From Sphingomonas sp. AR_OL41 (GTDB taxonomy: Bacteria; Pseudomonadota; Alphaproteobacteria; Sphingomonadales; Sphingomonadaceae), in contig NZ_JARYTI010000038.1 in NCBI RefSeq assembly GCF_029911635.1, positions 1 to 47,684 on the forward strand: a stretch of 47,684 nt of DNA, read 5' to 3'. Position 1 is the first letter of the stretch. Every line of letters starts with the position of its first letter. Under the pieces are notes generated by a model that saw nothing but the letters and a program-made list of their open reading frames with translations, made no database searches and was not told the origin of the DNA. The position numbers were made by a program, and so were the translations under genes. Shown here piece after piece: positions 1-7,653 of this stretch.

Positions 1-19
1 CTGCCGTGGCCTCAGCCAT
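1..19 (-). CDS. 5' end of a gene running off the left edge
   Basis: An ATG at position 19 on the minus strand is preceded by CAGGAGACC with the AGGAG eight bases upstream. Six codons (MAEATA) are visible before the edge. The same AGGAG lies inside the B12-box-like part of the candidate riboswitch just upstream, so this start, if real, could be masked by RNA folding. Nothing can be said about the product. The true start of the regulated gene may also lie further left. Confidence 0.25.
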
Positions 20-156
20 GGGATGGTCTCCTGGTCAGGGGTTGGTATCAGCAACCAAACCTTCCCATCAGGAGGCCATTCCGGCCAACACTCACGCCAA
101 TCCCGCGTCAGCGGGTTCGTTCAATCCATCACGATTCATATTTCGTGCAGCACGCT
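20..156 (-). promoter_or_regulatory. Candidate cobalamin (B12) riboswitch
   Basis: Read on the minus strand, the region carries several elements in the order of the AdoCbl riboswitch family. There is a small hairpin CGTGC-T-GCACG (144-154), then AATATGAAT resembling the AATAGGGAAT after P2. GCTGACGCGGGATTGGCG resembles the P5/P6 segment, GGGAAGG lies at 66-60, and a stem GGTTG/CAACC is followed by CCCCTGA and the B12-box core CCAGGAGACC at 34-25. Spacing between GGGAAGG and the B12 box (about 25 bases) is acceptable. The P4 region is degenerate, and I could not find a convincing P1 partner strand. The element begins right after the stop of the small membrane protein and points to a gene outside the window. 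The match was made by eye against the remembered consensus and the E. coli btuB leader. Confidence 0.45.
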
Positions 157-444
157 CTAGACTTGACGTCGGGCGATGGTCGCCTGCTTCCAACCCCGAG
201 CTTCGACCCAACACATCAAGAGCATGGGCAGCGCAAAAGCGGCGCTGATGCGTGCGAAGTCCCCGCAAGCAAACACGTCGGCAACGGTCAAAACTGCGAT
301 TGCGCCCGCAGCGGTCACAAATGGTGCGGGGCAGCCAACCAGCATGCCCAGACGAAATGCAAGCCAGGATAGTGCGAGAGCGACAGCGAAGGCGCTAAAC
401 ATCAGGCCGATCGCCTCGACCACGAGCGTTGCCAACATCAACAT
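157..444 (-). CDS. Small hydrophobic membrane protein
   Basis: This 95-residue protein is almost entirely hydrophobic, with three likely membrane segments at about residues 3-30, 38-58 and 62-80, and a short basic tail ending RGWKQATIARRQV. I chose the ATG at 444 because GGAGGGG sits six bases upstream; a longer frame to 489 lacks a ribosome binding site. It lies 51 bases downstream of the beta-barrel gene on the same strand and may be in one transcript with it and the NMT1-type binding protein. I do not recognise the family. Its role is unknown, although the context suggests an envelope function. Confidence 0.6.
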   Translation of the reverse strand: MLMLATLVVEAIGLMFSAFAVALALSWLAFRLGMLVGCPAPFVTAAGAIAVLTVADVFACGDFARISAAFALPMLLMCWVEARGWKQATIARRQV

Positions 445-495
445 CGTCGTCCCCTCCTGCAACTTGATCCTCGAACCTGCCAGTACCAAACAACG

Positions 496-1281
496 TCAGC
501 GCCCACGCCCGATCGGCACACCGATCACCGCCTTGACGATCCACTTGTCGGGGTTGGTCCCGTAGCCACGGCCAATGCCGAGATTGAGGTCCCAGCGACC
601 GACGCTCGTGTCGATCGTGACATAGCTCGTCTGCTCGCTACCGCCGAAGCGTCCGAGCGCGCGGAACTCGCCGGCGCCGGTGTAATTCTCCACGCCTAAC
701 GCGAATTTCGGCGAGAGTGCGTAATCGAGCTTGGTTGCGATCTCGAGCGAGGCGGGACCGGGCGCGGGCCCCGATATGGTAAAGTCGACATTGGCATTGA
801 TCGCAGCGGTCAATCTGCCGAAGCGCACGCCGGCAATGCCCTTCAATTCGGCGTTGTACGGGTTGATGTCGAGCTTGTGGTCAACACGGCCGATCTCGAA
901 ATTGGCGCCGACGAACCATTTCTGTCCCTCGCTGCGCGGCGCGATGTACTTCACGCGGAACTTGACGCCATCGATCCCGATATGGCCCTGACCGTCGATC
1001 GTCGTGAGCGGCAGATAGGCGCCCAACTCGACATTGCGGCTGAGACCCAACGCGAACTCCGGCGTGATGCGCAGCCGATGACGCGACTGCTGCTCGCCGG
1101 GATAATCGGTCGTCGGCTCGCCGCTCAGCACATAGTTGGTGTGAACGTCGAGCCCGATTTCGCCGGGTGCGCCCATCTCGTCCATATAGACCTGAACCTC
1201 TTCAGGACCGGCCAGCGCCGGCGTCGCGACGAGGGGCGCAGCAATTGCCGCCGCGATCAACGCGAGCCGCTTAACGATCAT
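496..1281 (-). CDS. Outer-membrane beta-barrel-like secreted protein
   Basis: A 261-residue protein with a clear signal peptide (residues 1-24, cleavage after TPALA). The mature part is rich in alternating hydrophobic/polar strands typical of a transmembrane beta-barrel, for example FALGLSRNVELGAYLPL and WDLNLGIGRGYG, and strands recur to the C terminus. The ATG at 1281 overlaps the 3' end of the upstream binding-protein gene by 11 bases, suggesting translational coupling; the 16-codon N-terminal extension of the longer frame is rejected because it precedes the signal peptide. It could be a small porin-like or channel protein delivering the ligand of the binding protein across the outer membrane. 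The exact family is not recognised, so the barrel call rests on pattern only. Confidence 0.7.
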   Translation of the reverse strand: MIVKRLALIAAAIAAPLVATPALAGPEEVQVYMDEMGAPGEIGLDVHTNYVLSGEPTTDYPGEQQSRHRLRITPEFALGLSRNVELGAYLPLTTIDGQGHIGIDGVKFRVKYIAPRSEGQKWFVGANFEIGRVDHKLDINPYNAELKGIAGVRFGRLTAAINANVDFTISGPAPGPASLEIATKLDYALSPKFALGVENYTGAGEFRALGRFGGSEQTSYVTIDTSVGRWDLNLGIGRGYGTNPDKWIVKAVIGVPIGRGR

Positions 1282-2278
1282 GGGATACGAACATGTTGGT
1301 GAAGGTTTCGTCGAAGGCAACGCCGGCATATTTCGGCGCCAGGGCTGTCATCGCCTGCCATTCGGCCCGGGCCGCCGCCTCGGGCATCACGCCATCCGTC
1401 TCGAACATCTGCTTGTCCTCCTCCAATAAGTGCACAAACGCCGCACGATCCTTGCCGGCCATCTTGGGTGGCAAGATGGCCGCGATGCTCGTCGCGTCGT
1501 GGCGGGCGATAAAGGTCAGCGCGCGCCGACAGGCATTGACGAGGTGCTGGACGGTCCCAGGATGCGCGGCGATGAAGCTCTTCGGCAGGTAAAGCGCGGT
1601 CGAGGGAAATAGCGTTCCCAGCGCAGCTCGCGTGCCAGCAGCGCTGGTCACGTCAGCAAGCATCACATTTCCCCTGGCCACGTAGAAGTCGGCATCGGGT
1701 TGGTGCGCAACGACCGCGTCCGCAGTACCGTCGCGAAGCGCTGCCGCCATTTCATCGCGGCCCATGAGCGGCAAAGCGGTATAGTCGTGGATCCCGAAGC
1801 CGGCATGGAGCGCGATCCAGTTTGCAGTGGTAGTTTTGCCGCTGTTTGCACCGCCGGTGAAGATGCGGCGCCCCTTCAGATCGGCAAGCTTCTTCACCTC
1901 GCCGCGCAATCGATCGGCAACGATGACGCTCAGCCCGGGAGAAATGCCCATCGCGATCACCGACCGGGTGACGAGGTGATCATCGACCTGAGACATGAAG
2001 GTATGGTGATAGAAGGCGACGGCACCATCGGCGCGTCCGTCTTTCATCAACTCGGCCGGCGAAGGCTCGGCCGGCGCGTCGACCAAGGTGACGGCCAACC
2101 CTTCATCGCGAAAATAGCCGAGCCGCTCTGCGACAATGACCGGGAGGTTGCGTGTCTCGCTGGTCCCGTCGACCGCGAGCACGACACGCGGTTCGCCGGC
2201 CGGCGAGGCATTCAGCCCCTGCAGTGGGGCAAGCAGCCCGGTCACCGCCAATGCCGCGGTTGTTCGTAACAGCTTCAT
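1271..2278 (-). CDS. Orphan NMT1/SsuA-type periplasmic substrate-binding protein
   Basis: 335 residues with an N-terminal signal peptide (MKLLRTTAALAVTGLLAPL) and the two-lobe pattern of nitrate/sulfonate/thiamine-precursor binding proteins: a first-lobe start VVLAVDGTSETRNLPVIVAERLGYF, then LADLKGRRIFTGGANSGKTTTAN at the lobe hinge, where this family usually has a G-x-x-S/T-G-T phosphate or sulfonate loop. The ATG at 2278 has GGGAGG nine bases upstream; the frame to 2353 is an untranslated extension. No ABC ATPase or permease gene is adjacent, so it is an orphan binding protein. It is divergent from the duplicated lipoprotein gene, and the intergenic space holds a copy of the 18-base palindrome. 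Ligand unknown. Confidence 0.8.
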   Translation of the reverse strand: MKLLRTTAALAVTGLLAPLQGLNASPAGEPRVVLAVDGTSETRNLPVIVAERLGYFRDEGLAVTLVDAPAEPSPAELMKDGRADGAVAFYHHTFMSQVDDHLVTRSVIAMGISPGLSVIVADRLRGEVKKLADLKGRRIFTGGANSGKTTTANWIALHAGFGIHDYTALPLMGRDEMAAALRDGTADAVVAHQPDADFYVARGNVMLADVTSAAGTRAALGTLFPSTALYLPKSFIAAHPGTVQHLVNACRRALTFIARHDATSIAAILPPKMAGKDRAAFVHLLEEDKQMFETDGVMPEAAARAEWQAMTALAPKYAGVAFDETFTNMFVSHDR

Positions 2279-2335
2279 CCGCTTTGCCTCCCGAAGTTTG
2301 TTCCTTCGCGATAGACCCGAGCTGCGGCGCACTCG

Positions 2336-2353
2336 ATCCGCCAAATGGCGCAT
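2336..2353 (+). promoter_or_regulatory. Shared 18-bp near-palindrome, site A
   Basis: ATCCGCCAAATGGCGCAT; seven of nine positions pair as an inverted repeat around an AA centre. It lies between divergent genes, 57 bases from the ATG at 2278 and 53 bases from the ATG at 2407. The best-matching relative is site E (16/18). An operator or activator site is inferred from its repetition in five intergenic regions. Confidence 0.5.
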
Positions 2354-2406
2354 AGGCGCCGCCTCCTGGGCGCATTAGTGCCGCCGCCGAAGCGGAGGAA
2401 CTCAAG

Positions 2407-3183
2407 ATGGCGGCTTTCACCCGGTTGATTCACATATGGTTTGCGCTCGCGCTGATCGCGGGTTGCGCCGCGCCAGCGCTCGCGGCGGAGCGCAAGGACA
2501 CGAGCCTGATTATCGCGCTTTATGCCAAGCCCGCCGACCGTGTCGCGTTGCGCAACTTGCTGGAGCACGGTCAGGCCGATCGGCTGCGACGATGGAAGGC
2601 CGACGGGGTTCTGGCGGGCTATCGCCTGATCTTCACGCGCTACGCCGACACAGGCATGTGGGACGCTATGGAGCAGCTCACCTTTGCCGATGATGCCGCG
2701 CTCGCGCGCTGGAACGCGGTAGAGCGCCAGGCACCGGCCGGTCTCGACACCGCTGCGCTGGCCCTGGTCACGTCGATCGAAACTACGCCAGCGATGCGGG
2801 TGCGCAACGATACTGCAGGCGCGGCGCAAAACCCCGTGATGCTCGTAATTCCCTATCAGGCGCTCGTCCCGCCGGGCGAATATCTGGGCTATCTCGACGG
2901 CTACACCATCCCGCAATTCCGGGGCTGGATGGAGGAAGGTGTACTGCAATCCTATGATATCCTCACCAGCGCCTACCCCGCCGGCCGTGCGTGGAATGCG
3001 ATGATCATGCTGAACTACCGCGACGATGCCGCGCTCGCCCGCCGTGACACGGTGGTGTCCCGGGTACGCGCGCGGCTCGCGCTGGATCCGGCGTGGAAGG
3101 CGATCAGCGACAACAAGAAAGCGATCCGCAGCGAGCGCGTGCTGGCCATCGCGGACCAGATCGCGTCGGACGAACCGCGATGA
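2407..3183 (+). CDS. Secreted lipoprotein with two tandem homologous domains
   Basis: 258 residues. The N terminus has a signal sequence with a lipobox-like LIAGC (Cys20), though cleavage after ALAA by signal peptidase I is also possible. The body is an internal duplication: residues about 32-110 (LIIALYAKPAD ... GVLAGYRLI ... WDAMEQLTFADDAALARWNAV) align with about 140-222 (VMLVIPYQALVP ... GVLQSYDIL ... WNAMIMLNYRDDAALARRDTV). The shared pattern G-V-L-x-x-Y ... W-x-A-M ... DDAALAR resembles small ferredoxin-like alpha+beta barrel domains of the EthD/Dabb kind, which dimerise, so one chain may form a pseudo-dimer. A strong GGAGGAA site precedes the ATG. Its stop overlaps the next start (ATGA), coupling it to the PepSY-TM protein. 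No precise family is recognised. Confidence 0.7.
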   Translation: MAAFTRLIHIWFALALIAGCAAPALAAERKDTSLIIALYAKPADRVALRNLLEHGQADRLRRWKADGVLAGYRLIFTRYADTGMWDAMEQLTFADDAALARWNAVERQAPAGLDTAALALVTSIETTPAMRVRNDTAGAAQNPVMLVIPYQALVPPGEYLGYLDGYTIPQFRGWMEEGVLQSYDILTSAYPAGRAWNAMIMLNYRDDAALARRDTVVSRVRARLALDPAWKAISDNKKAIRSERVLAIADQIASDEPR

Positions 3184-4298
3184 ACTGGCGGCGCAAGCTC
3201 ATCCCGGTTCATCGCTGGGCCGGTTTGACGATCGGGCTGGTCGTGCTGCTCTCGGCATTCACCGGCGCCGGCATGGCGTTTCGCGAACAGCTCGAACCGC
3301 TGCTTTACCCGGGTCTCGCGCGCACCGCGCCGTGCGCGGCACCGCTGTCGCTTGATGCGCTCGCCGGTGTCGCACGCCAACGGCACCCCAAAGGCACGCT
3401 CGACTATCTGCGCCTCCAGCGCGACCCGGCCGCGCCCGTGGCGGCGCGCTTCCTCAACAAGGACACGCTTTATCTCAATCGCTGCACGGGGGCTTTGACG
3501 GCCAGCCAGAACCGCTATCAGGGGTTTTTCGGCGTGCTCGAATGGCTCCACCGCGGACAATGGGCGAAATTCGGCGGTTGGGTCATGGGCACCGGTGCCG
3601 TGTCGCTAATTCTGCTGTTGGGCGCGGTCGGCGTCTATCTTTGGTGGCCCCGCAAGCCCCGCCGTTTCCGCCAGGGCTTCACCGTGAGCCGCAAGATGAA
3701 GGGCCCGGCGTTCAACATCGGCCTGCACCGCGCGGTCGGCGCGTGGGCCGCGGTCCCGCTGCTGCTCAGCGCGCTGACCGGTCTGCCGAACGCGTTTGAC
3801 GCATTGCACGACGCAATCGTCTCGCTCGACGGCCACCCACGGGCAAAGCTCGCTTCGGTGCCGCCAGTCGATGCGCATGCCGTCCATATCCCACTTGCCG
3901 CAGCGTGGCAGACCATAAGCCGCCTGACGCCGAATGCCCGCGAGGTGCTCATCCACGTCGCCCGCAGACCCACCGACCCGCTGGAAATCTACATCATCGA
4001 GGCCAATGCACCGCACGCCAACGCCCGAACCTATCTCTATCTCGATGCGTGGTCGGGTCGCGTACTCAGCTATGTACCGTACAGCGAGATGGGCGGCGGC
4101 AGCCGCCTCTATTTCTGGATGCTCTCGCTGCATACCGGCGCGATCGGGGGTCCGCTCGGCCAGTTGATCCTGTTCCTCGGCACGGTCGGCGCGCTGACGC
4201 TCGGCTATACCGGCATCTCGGCCTATCTCCGGCGGCGGCTCAAGCTTGACCGAACGCGTTCGGCGCCGCCACGTGCGGCAAAGCCAATTTCACCGTAG
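3180..4298 (+). CDS. PepSY-associated transmembrane (PiuB-like) protein
   Basis: 372 residues with four membrane helices: about 14-35 (after the conserved HRWAG), 121-143 (ending WWPRKPRRF), 165-186 (after the conserved LHRAVGAW) and 320-345. Two periplasmic regions separate them. HRWxG, WWPR and the LHTG ahead of the last helix are hallmarks of the PepSY-TM family, whose members often sit beside TonB receptors and siderophore or iron genes; several act as inner-membrane ferric-siderophore reductases. The start is the ATG overlapping the previous stop (ATGA). The gene meets a convergent gene with a nine-base tail-to-tail overlap. A role in reducing or handling a metal-chelate ligand is inferred from family and neighbourhood only. 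Confidence 0.85.
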   Translation: MNWRRKLIPVHRWAGLTIGLVVLLSAFTGAGMAFREQLEPLLYPGLARTAPCAAPLSLDALAGVARQRHPKGTLDYLRLQRDPAAPVAARFLNKDTLYLNRCTGALTASQNRYQGFFGVLEWLHRGQWAKFGGWVMGTGAVSLILLLGAVGVYLWWPRKPRRFRQGFTVSRKMKGPAFNIGLHRAVGAWAAVPLLLSALTGLPNAFDALHDAIVSLDGHPRAKLASVPPVDAHAVHIPLAAAWQTISRLTPNAREVLIHVARRPTDPLEIYIIEANAPHANARTYLYLDAWSGRVLSYVPYSEMGGGSRLYFWMLSLHTGAIGGPLGQLILFLGTVGALTLGYTGISAYLRRRLKLDRTRSAPPRAAKPISP

Positions 4299-5399
4299 CG
4301 GCTGATCCGCCGCGCTGCCGGGCTGCAGCGCGGCGTACCAGCGCTTGAGAAAATAGCGTCGGGTAAGTGTATCGCGATCGACGAGTAGCGCCGGGCCCAC
4401 GCGGATCGCGCGCAACGGCACGCCAGTCACCGACAGCCCCTCAGGGCTTGGCACATCGCCGCGGACCGAGGGCATCGAGCGCGCGGCGAGGAACTGCTGG
4501 CCGCGCCGCGACAGCAGGAAATCGAGGAAAAGCCTGGCCGCCGCCGAATGGCGCGCCGCGGCGGGAATCAGCGCGATGCGCGACATCACCAGCGTGTAAT
4601 CACGCGGCATGACGATACCGAGGTTCGGATCATGGCGCACCTCGTCGCGCGCGTATGAACCAATGACGTTGTAGCCAATCGCGATCCGCCCCTCCTTGAC
4701 CGCCAGCATCAGCGGCTCGGCATTGTCGAAGAGCTTGACCTGATTGGCGCCCATCGCGCGGATCAGTCGCCAGATGTCATGTGTCGCCTGCTGATCCTGC
4801 ATCAGATAGAGATAACCCACCGCAGCGATCGGCACATCATAGGTCGCGATTCGCCCGCGCAACGCCGGCGCGCGCCCTTCGAGCAATCGGGTCAGTGCGG
4901 CGCGCGTGGTAGGTGCTGCCGCGTCGGCGATGAGGGTGCGATTGTAGATCATTACGATCGGCTCGGCGGTTACACCCCAGGCCTGGTTCTTCCAGTTGGC
5001 CCAGTCGGGAAGTGCCTTTGCTTCGGGCGAATCATAGCTTTGCGCATAACCATCGTTGGTCAGCTTGATCTGCAGATCCATTGCCGAGGACCACAGAAAG
5101 TCAGGGGTTTCGCCTCCCTTTGCAACAGCTTCGAGAAAACGATCGTTGAGGACGCGTGCCGACATTTCGACATAGGTGACGGTCAGCCCGGGATGCGCGC
5201 GGCGGAAAGCATCGAGCAAAGGTTGCGTCTTGACCTTGTCAGTCGCCGACCAGATCAGCAACCGGTGCTCGCGATCGGCCTGACGCAAGATCTCGCCATA
5301 GCTGCGCGGATAGCCCGGCGGAATGCGCGGATCGCGCTCGCAGCCTGTCAGCGATAGCGCGGCGCCGAGAGAAAGCAGGATATCGCGCGCGCGCGTCAC
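4290..5399 (-). CDS. FbpA-like binding lipoprotein (orphan)
   Basis: 369 residues. Starting at the GTG at 5399 (AAAGGA upstream) gives a lipoprotein signal with LSLTGC (Cys20). The fold pattern is that of the Fe3+/thiamine/polyamine-type binding proteins: LLIWSATDKVKTQPLLDAFRRAHPGLTVTYVEM, then TPDFLWSSAMDLQIKL, WGVTAEPIVMIYNR, GRIATYDVP and RLFLDFLLSRRGQQFL. No ATPase or permease is adjacent. Instead it is divergent, with an 87-base gap, from a TctD/TctE-type two-component system, so it may be an accessory ligand-presenting subunit of that sensor rather than a transport component. Its 3' end overlaps the convergent PepSY-TM gene by nine bases. Ferric iron is a guess from the family; tyrosine ligands cannot be assigned by eye. 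Confidence 0.8.
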   Translation of the reverse strand: MTRARDILLSLGAALSLTGCERDPRIPPGYPRSYGEILRQADREHRLLIWSATDKVKTQPLLDAFRRAHPGLTVTYVEMSARVLNDRFLEAVAKGGETPDFLWSSAMDLQIKLTNDGYAQSYDSPEAKALPDWANWKNQAWGVTAEPIVMIYNRTLIADAAAPTTRAALTRLLEGRAPALRGRIATYDVPIAAVGYLYLMQDQQATHDIWRLIRAMGANQVKLFDNAEPLMLAVKEGRIAIGYNVIGSYARDEVRHDPNLGIVMPRDYTLVMSRIALIPAAARHSAAARLFLDFLLSRRGQQFLAARSMPSVRGDVPSPEGLSVTGVPLRAIRVGPALLVDRDTLTRRYFLKRWYAALQPGSAADQPLR

Positions 5400-5486
5400 T
5401 GGGTCCTTTCGCCCGTCGCCGGGCTCAATCTGGTCAGCGCGGCTTTTCTGCCCCAATAAGCGTGACGTCAACGTGCGGGGTCGATC

Positions 5487-6155
5487 GTGGCGCGAATACT
5501 ATTGGTCGAGGATGACCCATCACTGGCCCGCGGACTGAGCGCGACGCTGAAAGCGTCCGGCTACGCCGTCGATGTGGCCGAGGACGGCGAAACCGCGCTG
5601 GCGCTGGCGCGTGAGGAGCCGTTCGCGCTGATCACGCTCGATCTCGGGCTGCCCGACATTTCGGGACTCGTCGTGCTACAACGGTTGCGCCGCGACGGCC
5701 TCAAGACACCGATCCTGATCTTGACGGCGCGCGACGCGATCGAGGACCGCGTCGCGGGCCTCGACGCGGGCGCCGACGACTATCTGCTCAAACCCTTCGA
5801 GCCGAGCGAGCTCGAGGCGCGGATTCGCGCGCTGCTGCGCCGCGCCCAGGGAGAGGCCTCGCCGGTGATCACCATCGGCGCCTTGAGCCTCGATGCCGCC
5901 CGCGCTGTGGCCATGGTCGGCGCGCGGACGCTCGATCTCAGACGACGGGAATGGACCGTCCTCGAACGGCTCGTCGCGCGGGTCGGCAAGGTTGTCGCCA
6001 AAGACCGGCTTGCCGGCGAAATCTTCGGCTTCGACGAACCGGTCGGACCCAACGCGGTCGAAGTCTACGTCGCGCGGCTGCGCCGCAAGCTCGGCCCGGA
6101 CGGTCCGGAGATCCGCACCATTCGCGGGCTCGGCTATATGCTCGTGGCGCCGTGA
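5487..6155 (+). CDS. OmpR/PhoB-family response regulator (TctD-like)
   Basis: 222 residues, GTG start. The receiver domain has the acidic pair ED (8-10), phospho-acceptor Asp52 in LDLGLPD, Thr80 and Lys102 in LLKPF. The winged-helix effector occupies about 128-222, with the recognition-helix region NAVEVYVARLRRKL and the C-terminal wing IRTIRGLGYML. The stop overlaps the GTG start of the kinase gene, a standard coupled pair. The divergent FbpA-like lipoprotein gene is a probable target or partner. In the TctD group such regulators control carboxylate uptake, which fits the 2-hydroxycarboxylate symporter 2.6 kb downstream. TctD similarity is judged from kinase type and motifs, not from an alignment. 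Confidence 0.93.
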   Translation: MARILLVEDDPSLARGLSATLKASGYAVDVAEDGETALALAREEPFALITLDLGLPDISGLVVLQRLRRDGLKTPILILTARDAIEDRVAGLDAGADDYLLKPFEPSELEARIRALLRRAQGEASPVITIGALSLDAARAVAMVGARTLDLRRREWTVLERLVARVGKVVAKDRLAGEIFGFDEPVGPNAVEVYVARLRRKLGPDGPEIRTIRGLGYMLVAP

Positions 6156-7609
6156 CGATGTTTGCGGCGTTGTGGTCGCGCGCCGGTGCCTCGCTGACGG
6201 CACGCCTCCTGCGCGGCATGGTGCTGCCGATGGCGGGACTCGCGCTGTTGCTCGGAATCGGCGGCGCGCTGGCGATCCACGGCGCGGTTCAGACGGTCAA
6301 TGACCGCATCCTCGGCGCGGCATCGCGCGCGATCGCCGACTCGCTCAGCGTCGAGGATGGCGAAATCGCGCTCAACCTTTCGCCGGCGATCTTCGGCATG
6401 ATCGAGGACACCGAGCGCGACAATGTCTATTACAGCGTGCGTCAGCGTGGTCGGGTAATCACCGGCTATGGCGATCTGCCGAGCATCGCTGCTGGGATGC
6501 GCGACACCGAAGTACGGTTTGGCAGTGCGGTCTATCGCGGCCGCCCGGTGCGCATCGTTAGCGAGGGTCGGCGCCTTTCGGGAATCGCACAACCGGTGGT
6601 TGTCGAGGTCGCCGAGACGCTCGGCACGCGCCAACGGATCGAACGCAGGTTGTTGCTCGAACTGGCGGCGCTGGAGGCGTTGCTTATCGGGTTGACGGCG
6701 CTGCTTTTGCCGGTCGCGGTGCGCTGGGGCATCCGTCCGCTGGTTACGCTGCGTGAGGAAATGGATCACCGGCTGGCCGTCGACCTGACGCCCCTGTCGC
6801 TTGACGGTGTGCCCGCCGAGCTACGCGATCTGGTCGCCGCGTTCAATGGTATGTTGCGCCGACTCGACGCTGCCTTGCAGCGCATGCGTCAATTTACCGC
6901 CGATGCCTCTCACCAGCTCCGCACGCCACTGCAGATATTGCGCACGCATATCGGCGTGTTGCGAAGCGCAGAATCCGGCAGCGCCGAAGCCGCGACTTCG
7001 ATCGCCGATATCGATCATGCCAGCGCGCGATTGCAGCGACTGGTGGTGCAGCTCCTCAACCTGGCGCGGGCGGACAATGCCGCCCCGCCGGTCGAATCCT
7101 TCGCCCCGATCGACGCCAATACGCTCGCCGCGTCGGTCGCCGAGGACCACGCTACGCATGCGATCGAGCGCGGGATCGAACTGCGCTTCGAACGCTCGAG
7201 CCAGGCCGCACCGATCCGCACGCAGGATATGCTCGCCGCCGAACTGCTCGGCAACCTCGTCGACAACGCGATCCGCTATAATCGCGAGGGCGGCCACGTC
7301 CTGGTGTCGGTGCTACCGGCGGCCGACGGCATCGATATCCTCGTCGAGGACGATGGTCCCGGGATCGCGATGGCTGATCGCGCGCGGGTGATGACGCGAT
7401 TCTCCCGCCTCGACCGCGACGCGCGGCGCGAGGGCAGCGGCCTCGGCCTCTCGATCGCGGAAGCACTGGCCGATGCGCTTGGCGCCACACTGACGCTCGA
7501 TCAGGCGCGGTCGGAATCTGGCCTGCTGGCCCGTGTTCATTTTCCGAACGAGGCGCTCAAGGCTGACAGCATCGTGACAGGTTCGCCCGCTACCGACACG
7601 ACGCGATAG
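6152..7609 (+). CDS. Sensor histidine kinase (TctE/2CSK-type)
   Basis: 485 residues. A membrane helix at about 20-44 and a second near 170-192 flank a periplasmic region of about 120 residues of the 2CSK_N kind. A short linker, the HisKA domain with His254 in ADASHQLRTPL, and the HATPase domain follow, with N box LGNLVDNAIRYN, G1 DDGPGIA and G2 GSGLGLS. The QLRTPL rather than DLRTPL phosphorylation box is typical of TctE-like kinases. The GTG at 6152 overlaps the regulator stop; an ATG two codons later is an alternative start. The ligand is unknown. The adjacent FbpA-like lipoprotein and downstream hydroxycarboxylate symporter make a carboxylate or its metal complex plausible. Confidence 0.92.
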   Translation: MTMFAALWSRAGASLTARLLRGMVLPMAGLALLLGIGGALAIHGAVQTVNDRILGAASRAIADSLSVEDGEIALNLSPAIFGMIEDTERDNVYYSVRQRGRVITGYGDLPSIAAGMRDTEVRFGSAVYRGRPVRIVSEGRRLSGIAQPVVVEVAETLGTRQRIERRLLLELAALEALLIGLTALLLPVAVRWGIRPLVTLREEMDHRLAVDLTPLSLDGVPAELRDLVAAFNGMLRRLDAALQRMRQFTADASHQLRTPLQILRTHIGVLRSAESGSAEAATSIADIDHASARLQRLVVQLLNLARADNAAPPVESFAPIDANTLAASVAEDHATHAIERGIELRFERSSQAAPIRTQDMLAAELLGNLVDNAIRYNREGGHVLVSVLPAADGIDILVEDDGPGIAMADRARVMTRFSRLDRDARREGSGLGLSIAEALADALGATLTLDQARSESGLLARVHFPNEALKADSIVTGSPATDTTR

Positions 7610-7653
7610 AGCCGGAACACCTGGCCGGCCGTTAATCTTGGGAGAGGTTTTCC

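Noticed and set aside
5448..5465. CTGCCCCAATAAGCGTGA as a sixth copy of the palindrome
   Set aside because: Only about 10 of 18 positions match and the outer arms are lost.
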